Position numbers and translations under genes: made by a program. The notes beneath the pieces were generated by a model. The model was not told where the DNA came from. It made no database searches and was given only the letters and a program-made list of their open reading frames with translations. A DNA stretch of 64,000 nt from UBA5186 sp040005095 (lineage in GTDB: Bacteria > Actinomycetota > Thermoleophilia > Gaiellales > Gaiellaceae): contig JBDTZN010000004.1 in the NCBI GenBank assembly GCA_040005095.1, positions 1 to 64,000 on the forward strand, read 5' to 3'. Below, piece by piece: positions 40,408 to 51,391 of the stretch; within the stretch, counting starts at the first letter, position 1, and every line of letters begins with the position of its first letter.

Positions 40408-41277
40408 CTAGACGCGGAGGAAGCGGCGCAGGGTCAGACCCGAGCCCGCAGCACCGAGCGACAGTCCCACCAGGATCAGGATGACCGCGTTCAGCCAGAA
40501 CGAGAGCGCCTTGACGTCGTCGCTCGTGGTGAAGTGCCCGAGGATCGCCGGCATCGCGATCTCCTTGCCGAGCATCAATAAGACGATCGCCGCGAGCGCC
40601 CCGACGAATCCGGTCAGGAGCCCCTCGAGCATGAACGGTCCGCGCACGAACCAGTTCGTGGCGCCGACGAGCTTCATGACCTCGATCTCCCGGCGGCGGG
40701 CGAAGATCGAGAGCCGAATCGTGTTCGCGATCAGCAGTGTCGAGGCGATCAGCAGGATGATCACCGCCGAGATGAAGACGATCTCGATCACCGTCGCCAC
40801 GCTGATGATCCGGTTCGCCGTCTTCTTTCCGTAGTTGATCCGATCGACCCCGGGCGGGTGCGGGAGGAGGCTCAGCTCGATGTCGTCGGCGAACTCTGCG
40901 TGCGTCGGCGTGACCTCGAGCGAGGCCGGCAGTGGGTTCCCGGCGAGGTTCTCAACCATCCGCGGGTATCGCTTCTGCATGCGCTGCAGTGCCTCTTCCT
41001 TCGAGACGAAGCTGACGTGCTTCACGAAGCGCGGCTCGCTGTCGAGCGTGGTGTTGACCGAGCGGATCTGCGCGTCGGTGGCCGCCGGCGCGAAGTAGAC
41101 CTTGACGATCACTTCCTTCTTCACGTGGTTCGACCACGAGACGACCCAGCTGCCGAGCGCGAGGAACAAGCCCAGCAGGAACATCCCGATCAGGACGGTC
41201 ATCGTCGCCGCGACCGTCGTCGACAGGCTCGCGGTGAGCGAGCGCAGCGACTCGGAGAAGAGGAGCCGGAGTCTCAC
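40408..41277 (-). CDS. ftsX: Cell-division ABC transporter permease FtsX
   Basis: 289 residues with four transmembrane helices (about 20-42, then three in the C-terminal half), an extracytoplasmic PCD between them (VIVKVYFAPAATDAQI onward), and the ABC2 motif FARRREIEVMKLVGATNWFVR. With FtsE it regulates peptidoglycan hydrolysis at the septum. Its start overlaps the ftsE stop by 4 bases. It ends in TAG, in frame with the RNase R-like gene that follows 54 bases on. Confidence 0.95.
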   Translation of the reverse strand: MRLRLLFSESLRSLTASLSTTVAATMTVLIGMFLLGLFLALGSWVVSWSNHVKKEVIVKVYFAPAATDAQIRSVNTTLDSEPRFVKHVSFVSKEEALQRMQKRYPRMVENLAGNPLPASLEVTPTHAEFADDIELSLLPHPPGVDRINYGKKTANRIISVATVIEIVFISAVIILLIASTLLIANTIRLSIFARRREIEVMKLVGATNWFVRGPFMLEGLLTGFVGALAAIVLLMLGKEIAMPAILGHFTTSDDVKALSFWLNAVILILVGLSLGAAGSGLTLRRFLRV

Positions 41278-42065
41278 TCCGACGTGTATCCCCCGCGCCG
41301 CTCGTCGCGGGCGAGCCGGCCGCCCTCGAGCGCGATCACGCGCTTCCGCATCTTGTCCACCATCTCGCGGTCGTGCGTGACCATCAGGATCGTCGTCCCG
41401 GCGCGGTTGATGCGGTACAGGAGCTGCATGATCCCGACGGACGTGTCCGGGTCGAGGTTGCCGGTCGGCTCGTCGCAGACGAGGAGCGGCGGGTGGTTCA
41501 CGAACGCGCGCGCGATCGAGACGCGCTGCTGCTCGCCGCCGGAGAGCTCGTCGGGAAGGGAGTTCGACTTGTGCGACAGACCGACGAGGTTCAGCACCTC
41601 GGGCACCTTGCGCCGGATCGAGTTGCGGCTCTCGCCCTGCACCTTGAGCGCGTAGGCGACGTTCTCGGCGGCGGTGCGGCTGGGCAGCAGCTTGAAGTCC
41701 TGGAACACGCAGCCGATGTTGCGGCGCAGCAGCGGCACCTTCGAGCGGCGCAGGCGCGTCAGGTCGCGGCCGCTGACGATGATCCTCCCGTTGGTCGGCT
41801 CGAGCTCCTTCAGCAGGAGGCGGATCAGCGTCGACTTCCCGGAGCCCGACGCGCCGACGACGAACACGAAGTCGCCCTTTTCGATCACGAAGCTCACGTC
41901 CTGCAGCGCGGCGACGTTCGGCTCGTAGATCTTGGTCACGTTCTGGAACACGATCATCGACCCGGGCGTGCCGGCCGGAGCAGCCCCGTTCGTCGCCGGC
42001 TCGGCCTGCGCCGCGGCGTCGTCTTGCTGCTGTTGCTGAAGGTCGAGTTCCTGCACCGGGTTCAC
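41274..42065 (-). CDS. ftsE: Cell-division ATP-binding protein FtsE
   Basis: 263 residues. Walker A VVGASGSGKSTLIRLL near residue 70, signature LSGGEQQRVSIARAF, Walker B LLVCDEPTGNLDPD, H-loop MVTHDREMV. An N-terminal extension of about 35 residues, rich in Gln and Ala (QQQQQ, AAAQAEPA), precedes MIVFQNVTKIY; the true start may be that internal ATG. It forms FtsEX with the overlapping ftsX. Confidence 0.95.
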   Translation of the reverse strand: MNPVQELDLQQQQQDDAAAQAEPATNGAAPAGTPGSMIVFQNVTKIYEPNVAALQDVSFVIEKGDFVFVVGASGSGKSTLIRLLLKELEPTNGRIIVSGRDLTRLRRSKVPLLRRNIGCVFQDFKLLPSRTAAENVAYALKVQGESRNSIRRKVPEVLNLVGLSHKSNSLPDELSGGEQQRVSIARAFVNHPPLLVCDEPTGNLDPDTSVGIMQLLYRINRAGTTILMVTHDREMVDKMRKRVIALEGGRLARDERRGGYTSE

Positions 42066-42134
42066 AAAAAAGGGGCGGAGGTCAAGGCCGCGCCGGTTCG
42101 GTTTTCGTCCGGCGAGTCTAGCTGAACGCCTCGG

Positions 42135-43245
42135 CTAGACCACCTTCCCGGCCGCCTTGGCCAGGAGGTAGGCGTGGATGAAGCCGTCGAGCCGCCCGTC
42201 GAGCACGGCCTGTGTGTTCCCGTCCTCGTAATCGGTGCGGTGGTCCTTCACCAGCTGGTAGGGCTGGAGGACGTACGAGCGGATCTGGCTGCCGAAGTCG
42301 ATCGCTGACACTGCGCCTCTCTCCTTCGCCAACTCGGCCTCTCGCTCCTCCTCTGCGAGCTCGGCGAGGCGGGAGCGCAGGAGCCGCATTGCGGTCTGCT
42401 TGTTGGAGGACTGCGAGCGCTCGTTCTGGCACTGGACGACGATGCCGGTCGGCAGATGCGTGATCCGCACGGCCGAATCGGTCTTGTTCACGTGCTGCCC
42501 GCCGGCGCCGCTCGCACGGTAGGTGTCGATGCGGAGGTCGGCCTCGTCGATCTCCACGTCGCCGGCGTCGTCGGGAAGCAGCGGGCTCACGATCACGCCC
42601 GCGAAGGACGTGTGACGACGGTGCGCCTGGTCGAACGGGCTCAGGCGGACGAGCCGATGCGAGCCCCGCTCGGCCTTCAGGATCCCGTAGGCGTTCTCGC
42701 CCTTGACCGTGAAGGTCGTGGACTTGAGGCCCGCTTCCTCGCCGGGGCTCGCCTCGATCACCTCGGTCTGGAAGCCGCGCTGCTCGGCCCAGCGCTCGTA
42801 CATGCGCAGGAGGATCTCGGCCCAGTCCTGCGCGTCCGTGCCGCCCGTGCCGGCCTGAATGGTCACGGCCGCGTCGCCGGAGTCGTACTCGCCGGTGAAC
42901 AGCGCGTCCTCCTGCAGGCGGTCCAGCTCGGCGCGCAGCGGCGCGATCGACGCGGCGATCTCGTCCTGCATGCCGCCGTCCATGGCGTAGAGCTCTTGCG
43001 CGTCTTCGTAGTCGTGTTGGAGGCGCTCGTAGCGCTCGAGCCGTCGCTGGAGCCGGGCGTGCTCAGTGGAGATCCTGGCGGCCTTCTGCTGGTCGTCCCA
43101 GAACCCGGGAGCCCCCATGGCCTCCTCGAGCTCGGCGAGGCGCGCTTTCAGCGCATCCGGGTCAAAGGTAATCACGGACCCAGGCAAGCTGGGCCCCGAT
43201 TTCCTTCAGCTGCTCGTCGAGCGAAAGCGTCTGCGGCTCGGCCAC
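42135..43245 (-). CDS. prfB: Peptide chain release factor 2, with programmed +1 frameshift
   Basis: The gene reads in two frames: 43245-43165 (GTG start, 27 codons ending DYL before an in-frame TGA at 43162-43164), then a +1 shift at CTT-TGAC to 43163-42135 (342 codons). The total is about 369 residues, normal for RF2. GGQHVNKTDSAVRITHLPTG carries the GGQ catalytic motif; SPFDQAHRRHTSFA is the stop-codon recognition region (SPF in place of SPFD-type). RF2 recognises UGA/UAA and controls its own level by this shift. Confidence 0.93.
43161..43167 (-). other. Programmed +1 ribosomal frameshift site of prfB
   Basis: CTTTGAC is the canonical RF2 slippery site (leucine codon followed by UGA then C). 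Upstream, TGGGTCCGTGATTAC carries only a weak Shine-Dalgarno-like GGG, 9 bases away. The sequence after the shift (DPDALKARL) continues the RF2 homology exactly. This is the expected autoregulation, not an error. Confidence 0.9.
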
Positions 43246-43550
43246 GGAGGCGATGGTACCGGCGCGATCGCGCACGCCTCGGTGTTGGCGCAAAGTCGGC
43301 ACAGACCCGCGCGGATTTCGTCGATAGCGTCGGTTGCAGAGGGTGGTGGTGGTAACCACCCCACCCCTATCGGTCGGGGGCGCGCCCACGCGCGCATGCG
43401 CGTGTGCATTGAGAGAGTGGGGTGAGAGCGGAGAAGGGCGGAAGCCAAACAAGCGTCGTCGGCGAGAGAGATTCAGCCGAGTCGTCCGTCGCCGCGGCGG
43501 GCTTTGCCCGTCGCGGCTTGCTACGGCCGTCCGTTAGGAGGCGAGCCGAT
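43246..43550. other. Gap between prfB start and the secA 3' hairpin
   Basis: About 305 bases on the minus strand between secA and prfB. It contains an imperfect palindrome around GGTGGTGGTGGTAACCACC (43341-43359) and an ATGCGCGTGTGCAT-type purine/pyrimidine stretch (43394-43410). No gene is seen. Promoter of prfB is likely to lie here. Confidence 0.35.
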
Positions 43551-43594
43551 CGAAAGTCATCATGGCAGCCGCTTCAGCGGCTGCCGGACTTTCG
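43551..43594 (-). terminator. Structured hairpin 3' of secA, family HP-1 copy 2
   Basis: Plus-strand layout: CGAAAGTC - ATCAT - GGCAGCCGC - TTCA - partner - G - GACTTTCG. Outer stem 8 bp, inner stem 9 bp, internal loop 5x1 (ATCAT opposite G), identical to the loop at 31269-31314 although both inner stems and loops differ. It follows the secA stop by 4 bases. Possibly terminator plus a recognised motif. Confidence 0.75.
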
Positions 43595-43598
43595 AGCG

Positions 43599-46304
<2,706 letters not shown>

Positions 46305-46376
46305 CTGTTCCTAGGGTATCGGCTCCCCCATTGGGTGGATGTTAGGGGTCGGTTTGCTGCCGATCCTTGCCGTGAG

Positions 46377-47066
46377 GTGAGCCGCACGCCTCTCATCCGC
46401 GCGCTTCTGATCGGCTGTCTCGCGACGGTCGCGTCGGGCTGCGGCGACGTCACGACCCTCGCCGGCGGAAAGCTGTCCGCGGCCGAGCTCAGCGCTGTCC
46501 TCGACCATCGCAACCCCGCTGCGGGGCCCTACACGTGCAACGCGTCGAACAGCGGCTGGGACTACGTCTGCTCGTTCACCTCGGACCGGGGCGCGTTCGT
46601 GAGGATGGGCGTGAAGGTGAGCGCGACCGAGCCCACGGTGGAGAGCACGCCCGTGCCGGCGGACCTGGAGCTTCCACCCGCGCCGGCGACGAAGCAGACC
46701 GGGCACGAGCGCGCGGGCTTCGTCCACCGGATCGAGATCGCCTGCGCCGAGCGGACCGGTGCCCTCGGGCGCCTGAAGAGCCCGCAGACGCGAAGCGCGT
46801 ACCTGGCGAGCTTCGCGGCGCGCCGCCTGGTCGAGGCGGAGTTCGAGAACTCGGTTCGCCAGATCGTGTCGCCGAAGATGGGCATGCAGTCCTTCCAGCG
46901 GCTGAGCGCTGCCGCGCACGCTCGCGTGGCCGCCGTCGACCGCTTCCACGACGCCGTGCTCGCCCGGAAGCTCGGCGAGGGGCGTGCGGCTTTCACCGAG
47001 ACACAGTCCACTTCGGTTGTGATCGCGCGCGAAGCACGGAAGCTCGGCGCGACCTGCGCGGCCTAG
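46377..47066 (+). CDS. Putative lipoprotein
   Basis: 229 residues from GTG 46377. Signal peptide ends in the lipobox LATVASGC, so a lipid anchor on the membrane is likely. The mature part shows YTCNASNSGWDYVCSF with a pair of Cys (probable disulfide), then an Ala/Arg-rich helical segment (RSAYLASFAARRLVEAEFEN, RLSAAAHARVAAVDRFHDAV). Unknown function; no family recognised. Divergent from secA, with 72 bases between starts. Confidence 0.75.
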   Translation: MSRTPLIRALLIGCLATVASGCGDVTTLAGGKLSAAELSAVLDHRNPAAGPYTCNASNSGWDYVCSFTSDRGAFVRMGVKVSATEPTVESTPVPADLELPPAPATKQTGHERAGFVHRIEIACAERTGALGRLKSPQTRSAYLASFAARRLVEAEFENSVRQIVSPKMGMQSFQRLSAAAHARVAAVDRFHDAVLARKLGEGRAAFTETQSTSVVIAREARKLGATCAA

Positions 47067-47711
47067 CTAGAGCGGATCGATCCGCACCTCCCAGAGATCG
47101 CCGTCGAGTCTCTGCGCCTGGAGCGCGTAGTCCGAGAACTGGGCACCGGCAAGCTGTTCGAGCGCGGGGACGCTCCCGAACGAGCGCTCGCCGTCGATCT
47201 TGAGCTCGCGCACTCCGTCGCGGTCGGTGATCTCGATCGCGTCGCCGGGTTGATCCTGCAGCTCGACAACGGTGATCGCCCGGGCCGCGATCGCCCAGCC
47301 GGCATCCGTCCGCCGCACCGCCCAGGCCCGATAAGGCGGCGGCAAAGTCACCTCGACGGCCTCGGCCAACGGAGCGAGCCCCGTGTCCCCCACTTCGTCC
47401 TCGACGAGGATCGTGCGGTCGGGCAGCACGTCGAAACGCACCTCCTTGCCCTCGAGCTCGGGCGCGTCCGCGAACGCAGTGACGTCCCACTCGCGCGTGC
47501 GAGCCAGGCCGGTGACCGCAGAGTCGTGCCAGATCGCGGACCGGCCCGAAAGGAACGATGTGGCCGCGTCGACCTGCTCCTCAGAGGGCATCAGCTCGCT
47601 GAGGTGTCCGAGGAATCCCGAGCGAGGCTCACCCGAGGCTTCCGGGCCGAGCCCCGCTTCGCGCATCAGCTTCTCGTTGAGCGTTTCCGCCCGCTGCCAG
47701 GGCCAGCGCAA
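47067..47711 (-). CDS. Conserved hypothetical protein
   Basis: 214 residues, soluble, acidic. Start MRWPWQRAETLNEKLMREAG; two beta-rich modules: TREWDVTAFADAPELEG and YRAWAVRRTDAGWAIAARAI. An end segment reads QFSDYALQAQRLDGDLWEV. No family known to me. Follows raiA by 7 bases on the same strand, so likely co-transcribed; placement beside translation genes is the only clue. Confidence 0.7.
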   Translation of the reverse strand: MRWPWQRAETLNEKLMREAGLGPEASGEPRSGFLGHLSELMPSEEQVDAATSFLSGRSAIWHDSAVTGLARTREWDVTAFADAPELEGKEVRFDVLPDRTILVEDEVGDTGLAPLAEAVEVTLPPPYRAWAVRRTDAGWAIAARAITVVELQDQPGDAIEITDRDGVRELKIDGERSFGSVPALEQLAGAQFSDYALQAQRLDGDLWEVRIDPL

Positions 47712-47718
47712 GCGCAGG

Positions 47719-48264
47719 CTACGTCTGCGGCTCGATCAGCCCGTAGCCGCCGCCGCGCCTTCGGTAAACCACATTGACGTCGCTCGAGTCGGCGTTCTGG
47801 AACACGAAGAAGTCGTGGCCGACGAGCTCGAGCTGCAGCACGGCCTCCTCGGCGCTCATCGGCTTGACGGCGAACTGCTTCGTCTTGACGATCTGCGGCT
47901 CAGGTCCGTCTTCGGTCACGAATCCTCCTGGGTCGGTGATGGCTCCCGGGCCGCGCGGGCGCCGGTGATCCTGCCGCGACTCGCGGTAGTGCTTCACCTG
48001 TCGCATGAGCTTCTCGGTCAGCTGGTCGATCGACGCCTTCATGTCTCCGGAAGCCTCGCGCGCTCGCAGCACCGGGCCTTTGGTGAAGATTGTGGCCTCC
48101 GCGACCTGGTTCTCGGCGATTGAGGGATTGCGCTCGACCGCGAGCTCGAGCTCGACGGTGGTCAGGTCGTTCAGCAGGCGATCGAGCTTCCCGAGCTTGC
48201 GCTCGGCGTACTCGCGAATCGAATCGCTGACCTCGACGTTCCGGCCCTTCACCTGCAATCTCAT
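47719..48264 (-). CDS. Long-form ribosome hibernation promoting factor (HPF/RaiA)
   Basis: 181 residues. N-terminal HPF domain: MRLQVKGRNVEVSDSIREYA, then KLGKLDRLLNDLTTVELELA and the basic RAREASGDMKASIDQLTEKL helix. A C-terminal dimerisation part follows: KQFAVKPMSAEEAVLQLELV and GHDFFVFQNADSSDVNVVYR. Long form links 70S ribosomes into 100S dimers in stationary phase. Next gene upstream is comF. Confidence 0.95.
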   Translation of the reverse strand: MRLQVKGRNVEVSDSIREYAERKLGKLDRLLNDLTTVELELAVERNPSIAENQVAEATIFTKGPVLRAREASGDMKASIDQLTEKLMRQVKHYRESRQDHRRPRGPGAITDPGGFVTEDGPEPQIVKTKQFAVKPMSAEEAVLQLELVGHDFFVFQNADSSDVNVVYRRRGGGYGLIEPQT

Positions 48265-48295
48265 GCCGCCTCCCGAGGTCGATTCTCGAGCGAAT

Positions 48296-48958
48296 CTAGC
48301 GGATGCGGATCGTGCGGGCGAAGGTGACGACGTCGACGCGCCGCGCTCCGCCCTTCCGCAGGGCGGAGGCGGCGGCGTTGGCGGTCGATCCGGTCGTGTA
48401 GACGTCGTCGATCAGAACGACGCGGCTCTGAATCGGGCGCGGGGCGACGAACGCGCCGCGGACGTTCGCGCGGCGCGCGGCGTGCGACAGGCCTCTCTGC
48501 CGAATGCCGGAACGCGTGCGGCGGAGGCTCGGGTCGACCGGGAGCTCCCAGCGGCGTCCGAGCTCCCGCGCCAGCTGGGCGGCGGGCTCGTGCCCGCGCT
48601 TCAGGCTGCGGTCGCGATCGGCCGGGACCGGGACGAGGACGGTGTCGCCCGGACGCTCGAGGCTCGCGGCGACCAGATCGGCCGCCAGCCCCGCAAGCCG
48701 GCGCAGGCCGCGTTCCTTCCACTCGCGCACGAGCGCACGCACCGCGTCGTCGTACGCGACCGCCGCGCGCGCGGATGCGAACGCAAGCCGTCGCCCGGAG
48801 CATTCGGCGCAGCGCGCGACCGGCCAGGCAGTCGGTGCCCCGCACCGCTCGCAGAGCGGCGGGACGATGCGCGTCAGCGCGACGCGGCAGCTCCCACAGA
48901 CCTGCACGCCGGGGCGCGAACACACCACGCAGCGCTGGGGAAGCAGCAACTCGAGCAC
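48296..48958 (-). CDS. ComF-family phosphoribosyltransferase-like protein
   Basis: 220 residues. N-terminal zinc-ribbon (CVVCSRPGVQVCGSCRV, CERCGAP, CAECSG) and a C-terminal PRTase fold with the PRPP loop RVVLIDDVYTTGSTANAAAS. ComF-type proteins function in DNA uptake or, in some bacteria, in DNA repair; no competence genes are seen in the window. 31 bases from raiA, same strand. Confidence 0.92.
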   Translation of the reverse strand: MLELLLPQRCVVCSRPGVQVCGSCRVALTRIVPPLCERCGAPTAWPVARCAECSGRRLAFASARAAVAYDDAVRALVREWKERGLRRLAGLAADLVAASLERPGDTVLVPVPADRDRSLKRGHEPAAQLARELGRRWELPVDPSLRRTRSGIRQRGLSHAARRANVRGAFVAPRPIQSRVVLIDDVYTTGSTANAAASALRKGGARRVDVVTFARTIRIR

Positions 48959-49009
48959 CGCTTTCGACGGTACTCGCGTCCCCCGTCGCGTTTGTGCCGA
49001 AAGGGAAAC

Positions 49010-50350
49010 TCAGGCGTCCCCGACGGCGTACAGCTGCCACTCGCCGGGAACTCCCTTCAGCTCGGCCACGCCACGGCTCTCGAACGTGATCCCTGAGCCG
49101 GCCACGAGATCCTTGACCGTCTGGGATACGAGCACCTCGCCCGGGCCCGCCTCGGCCGCCACTCGCGCCCCGATTGACACCGCGATCCCGGCGACCTTCC
49201 CGTCGAGTACCTCGCACTCGCCCGTGTGCAGCCCGACGCGCACCTCGAGGTCGAGCTCGCCGAGCGCGCCTCGTATGGCGCACGCGCAGCGAACCGCCCG
49301 CGCCGGGCCGTCGAAGCTCGCGAAGAATCCGTCACCGGCGGTGTCCAGCTCGCGGCCGCGGAATCGCGAGAGCTGGGCGCGAATCGCGGAATGATGGCGA
49401 TCGAGCAGCTCCCGCCACGCGCGATCGCCGACCGACGCAGCCTTCGCCGTCGAGCCGACGATGTCGGTGAACAGCACGGTTGCCAGGACGCTCTCGGTCT
49501 CCGGCTCGTCGTCCGGCACCGCGGCCAGCGGGACGAGAAACGATTCGACTTCGCGCACGACTGCCTGCCAATCTCCGAGGTACGTCACATGTGGTCCTCC
49601 GGGAAGCTCGACCAGGCGAGCACCGGGGATCTCACGTCCGAGGAAGCGCGCGTTGTCGATCGAGATGTGATCTTCGAGCCGGTGCAGCACGAGAGTCGGG
49701 ACGCGAATCGACCGCAGGATGTGGCGCACGTCGATCTCGAGATTCATCCGGCCGAGCGCGGCGACCGCGCCCGGGGACGCCATCATTCGCATGCGAACTG
49801 CCTCCTCCCGAAGCTTTTCCGGGTCATCGGCATCGTCCGGATGGAGATACCACCGTGCCGTCTCGGGCGTGGCCCAGGCCCGCGCATCTTCGTCGATCTC
49901 TCGCACCTTTTCCGCGCGGGTCGGCCTCCATGGGTAATCCGGCGCCCAGACGCCCCGCGCGAAGGTCCCGTAGAGGACAAGTGCGCGCGTGCGCTCCGGA
50001 TATGTGGCTGCGAAGAGCATGCTCATCGGTCCGCCCTCGGAGCTGCCCATGACCGCGGCTCGCGCGGACCCGGCGTCGTCCATCACCGCGCGGACGTCGT
50101 CCATGCGGCTCTCGAGGTCGGCGACGTCCACATGATCGGACGCCCCGGTGCCGCGCTTGTCGAATGCGATCACGCGCGCGAAAGAGCCGAGTGCGCGGAA
50201 GTACGCCGCGCGCCGCTCGTCTCCCCACATGAGGTCGACGTGCGAGAACGCGCCCGGAACGAATACGAGGTCGAAGGGACCCTCGCCAAAGACCTGGTAG
50301 GCGATCGACACGTCGCCGCTGCGCGCGTACCGGGTTTCCGGAATCTCCAC
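49010..50350 (-). CDS. Alpha/beta-hydrolase / adenylate-cyclase fusion (intact)
   Basis: 446 residues. The hydrolase (about 1-275) has FDKRGTGASDHVDV and nucleophile elbow GSSEGGPMSM near residue 103, an acidic PTLVLHRLEDHIS segment and GGPHVTYLGD with the His. A class III nucleotide cyclase domain (about 285-446) has VLFTDIVGSTAKAASVGDRA (metal Asp), LDTAGDGFFASFDGPARA (second metal Asp), GEVLVSQTVKDLVAGSGI. Homologous to the frameshifted gene at 33552-34891. Signal received by the hydrolase unit unknown. Confidence 0.9.
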   Translation of the reverse strand: MEIPETRYARSGDVSIAYQVFGEGPFDLVFVPGAFSHVDLMWGDERRAAYFRALGSFARVIAFDKRGTGASDHVDVADLESRMDDVRAVMDDAGSARAAVMGSSEGGPMSMLFAATYPERTRALVLYGTFARGVWAPDYPWRPTRAEKVREIDEDARAWATPETARWYLHPDDADDPEKLREEAVRMRMMASPGAVAALGRMNLEIDVRHILRSIRVPTLVLHRLEDHISIDNARFLGREIPGARLVELPGGPHVTYLGDWQAVVREVESFLVPLAAVPDDEPETESVLATVLFTDIVGSTAKAASVGDRAWRELLDRHHSAIRAQLSRFRGRELDTAGDGFFASFDGPARAVRCACAIRGALGELDLEVRVGLHTGECEVLDGKVAGIAVSIGARVAAEAGPGEVLVSQTVKDLVAGSGITFESRGVAELKGVPGEWQLYAVGDA

Positions 50351-50359
50351 GGGCGAAGT

Positions 50360-51391
50360 CTAGGAGCGGAGGAGCCCGCGGAGCGGCTCGCGCGCGGCTT
50401 CGAGATCCGCGGGCGTCTTGACCGGGAAGAAGCGGCCCTGCGGGCCCGTCCGCGGCACCTGCAGGAACGTGGTCGGCTGGAAGCGCGTCACCTCGTTCAC
50501 GAGCTGCTCGAGCTGGACCGCGCGACGACCCGCGATCTCCTTCTCGACGTAGAGCCAGGTCAGGTCGTAGTCGCGGTCGAGCGCGTCGAGGTCGAAGACG
50601 AAGCAGTTCGTCGCGAACACCGGAATCCGATCCTGCTCGAACTCCCGGGGGAAGCAATAGCCCTCGACGGCCCTGGGACGGCCGTCGACGAGCGCGGGCG
50701 CTCCACCGGTGTCGCCCGGTGCCTTCTCCGTCACCTCGAGAGTCACCGGTCGCCGGCCCGCGAGGTGCGCTCCCACGACCGCCGGGTCGACGCGCGCGGC
50801 CAGGTTGTCCACGTTCGACAGGAGAAGCAGTCGCACGCCGCGGGCGCGGAGCTCTTCGAGCACACCCTCGCGGCGTAGCGAGGGCACGAAGTCGCCGTGA
50901 CCGGGCGCGTACGGATCGGCGTTCCGGTCGTCGTCGACGAACAGGCTCCCGTCTCGGTTCAGGCGCAGGGAGACCGACTGGCTGAAGAAGAGCGGCGACG
51001 GAACCTCGAGCCCGGAGACGAACTCTCGCGTCGCCTGGTCGGTGGCAAAGCTGTTCATCACGACCATTGGCACGCCGGCCCGCTCAGCGTCGAGCAGCTT
51101 CCACTCGAGGAAGCTCCGCCCGTCCACGGCCTCGACGATGCCCTTCACCACCCCGCCGAACCGCGTCGCCATGCCGCCGTTCAGCACCGCCGCAGCGACC
51201 TCGCCGCGCTCGATCGCCTCCCGGCCGGCGGCCTCGTGCGTCCGGTCGAGCTGCGTCAGCTCGCTGTCCGGCAACGGTTCGATCTCGCCGCGGACGTAGT
51301 TCGACTCCTCCGAGAGCGTCCCGTCCGCGACGAGCGCGCGCAGGCGCTCGAACTGGGGCTCGTCGAAGTGGTACCGCTCGACGACGCTCAT
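50360..51391 (-). CDS. UTP-glucose-1-phosphate uridylyltransferase family (UDPGP)
   Basis: 343 residues. The N-terminal substrate loop is AAAVLNGGMATRFGGVVKGI near residue 70; LNRDGSLFVDDDRNADPYAP near 145, and VRLLLLSNVDNLAARVDP (metal Asp) near 195. It belongs to the UDPGP/UAP group that makes UDP-glucose or UDP-GlcNAc from UTP. ugd and other envelope sugar genes lie 4 kb away. It ends 9 bases upstream of the hydrolase-cyclase start on the same strand. Its start overlaps the mtnA stop. Confidence 0.85.
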   Translation of the reverse strand: MSVVERYHFDEPQFERLRALVADGTLSEESNYVRGEIEPLPDSELTQLDRTHEAAGREAIERGEVAAAVLNGGMATRFGGVVKGIVEAVDGRSFLEWKLLDAERAGVPMVVMNSFATDQATREFVSGLEVPSPLFFSQSVSLRLNRDGSLFVDDDRNADPYAPGHGDFVPSLRREGVLEELRARGVRLLLLSNVDNLAARVDPAVVGAHLAGRRPVTLEVTEKAPGDTGGAPALVDGRPRAVEGYCFPREFEQDRIPVFATNCFVFDLDALDRDYDLTWLYVEKEIAGRRAVQLEQLVNEVTRFQPTTFLQVPRTGPQGRFFPVKTPADLEAAREPLRGLLRS

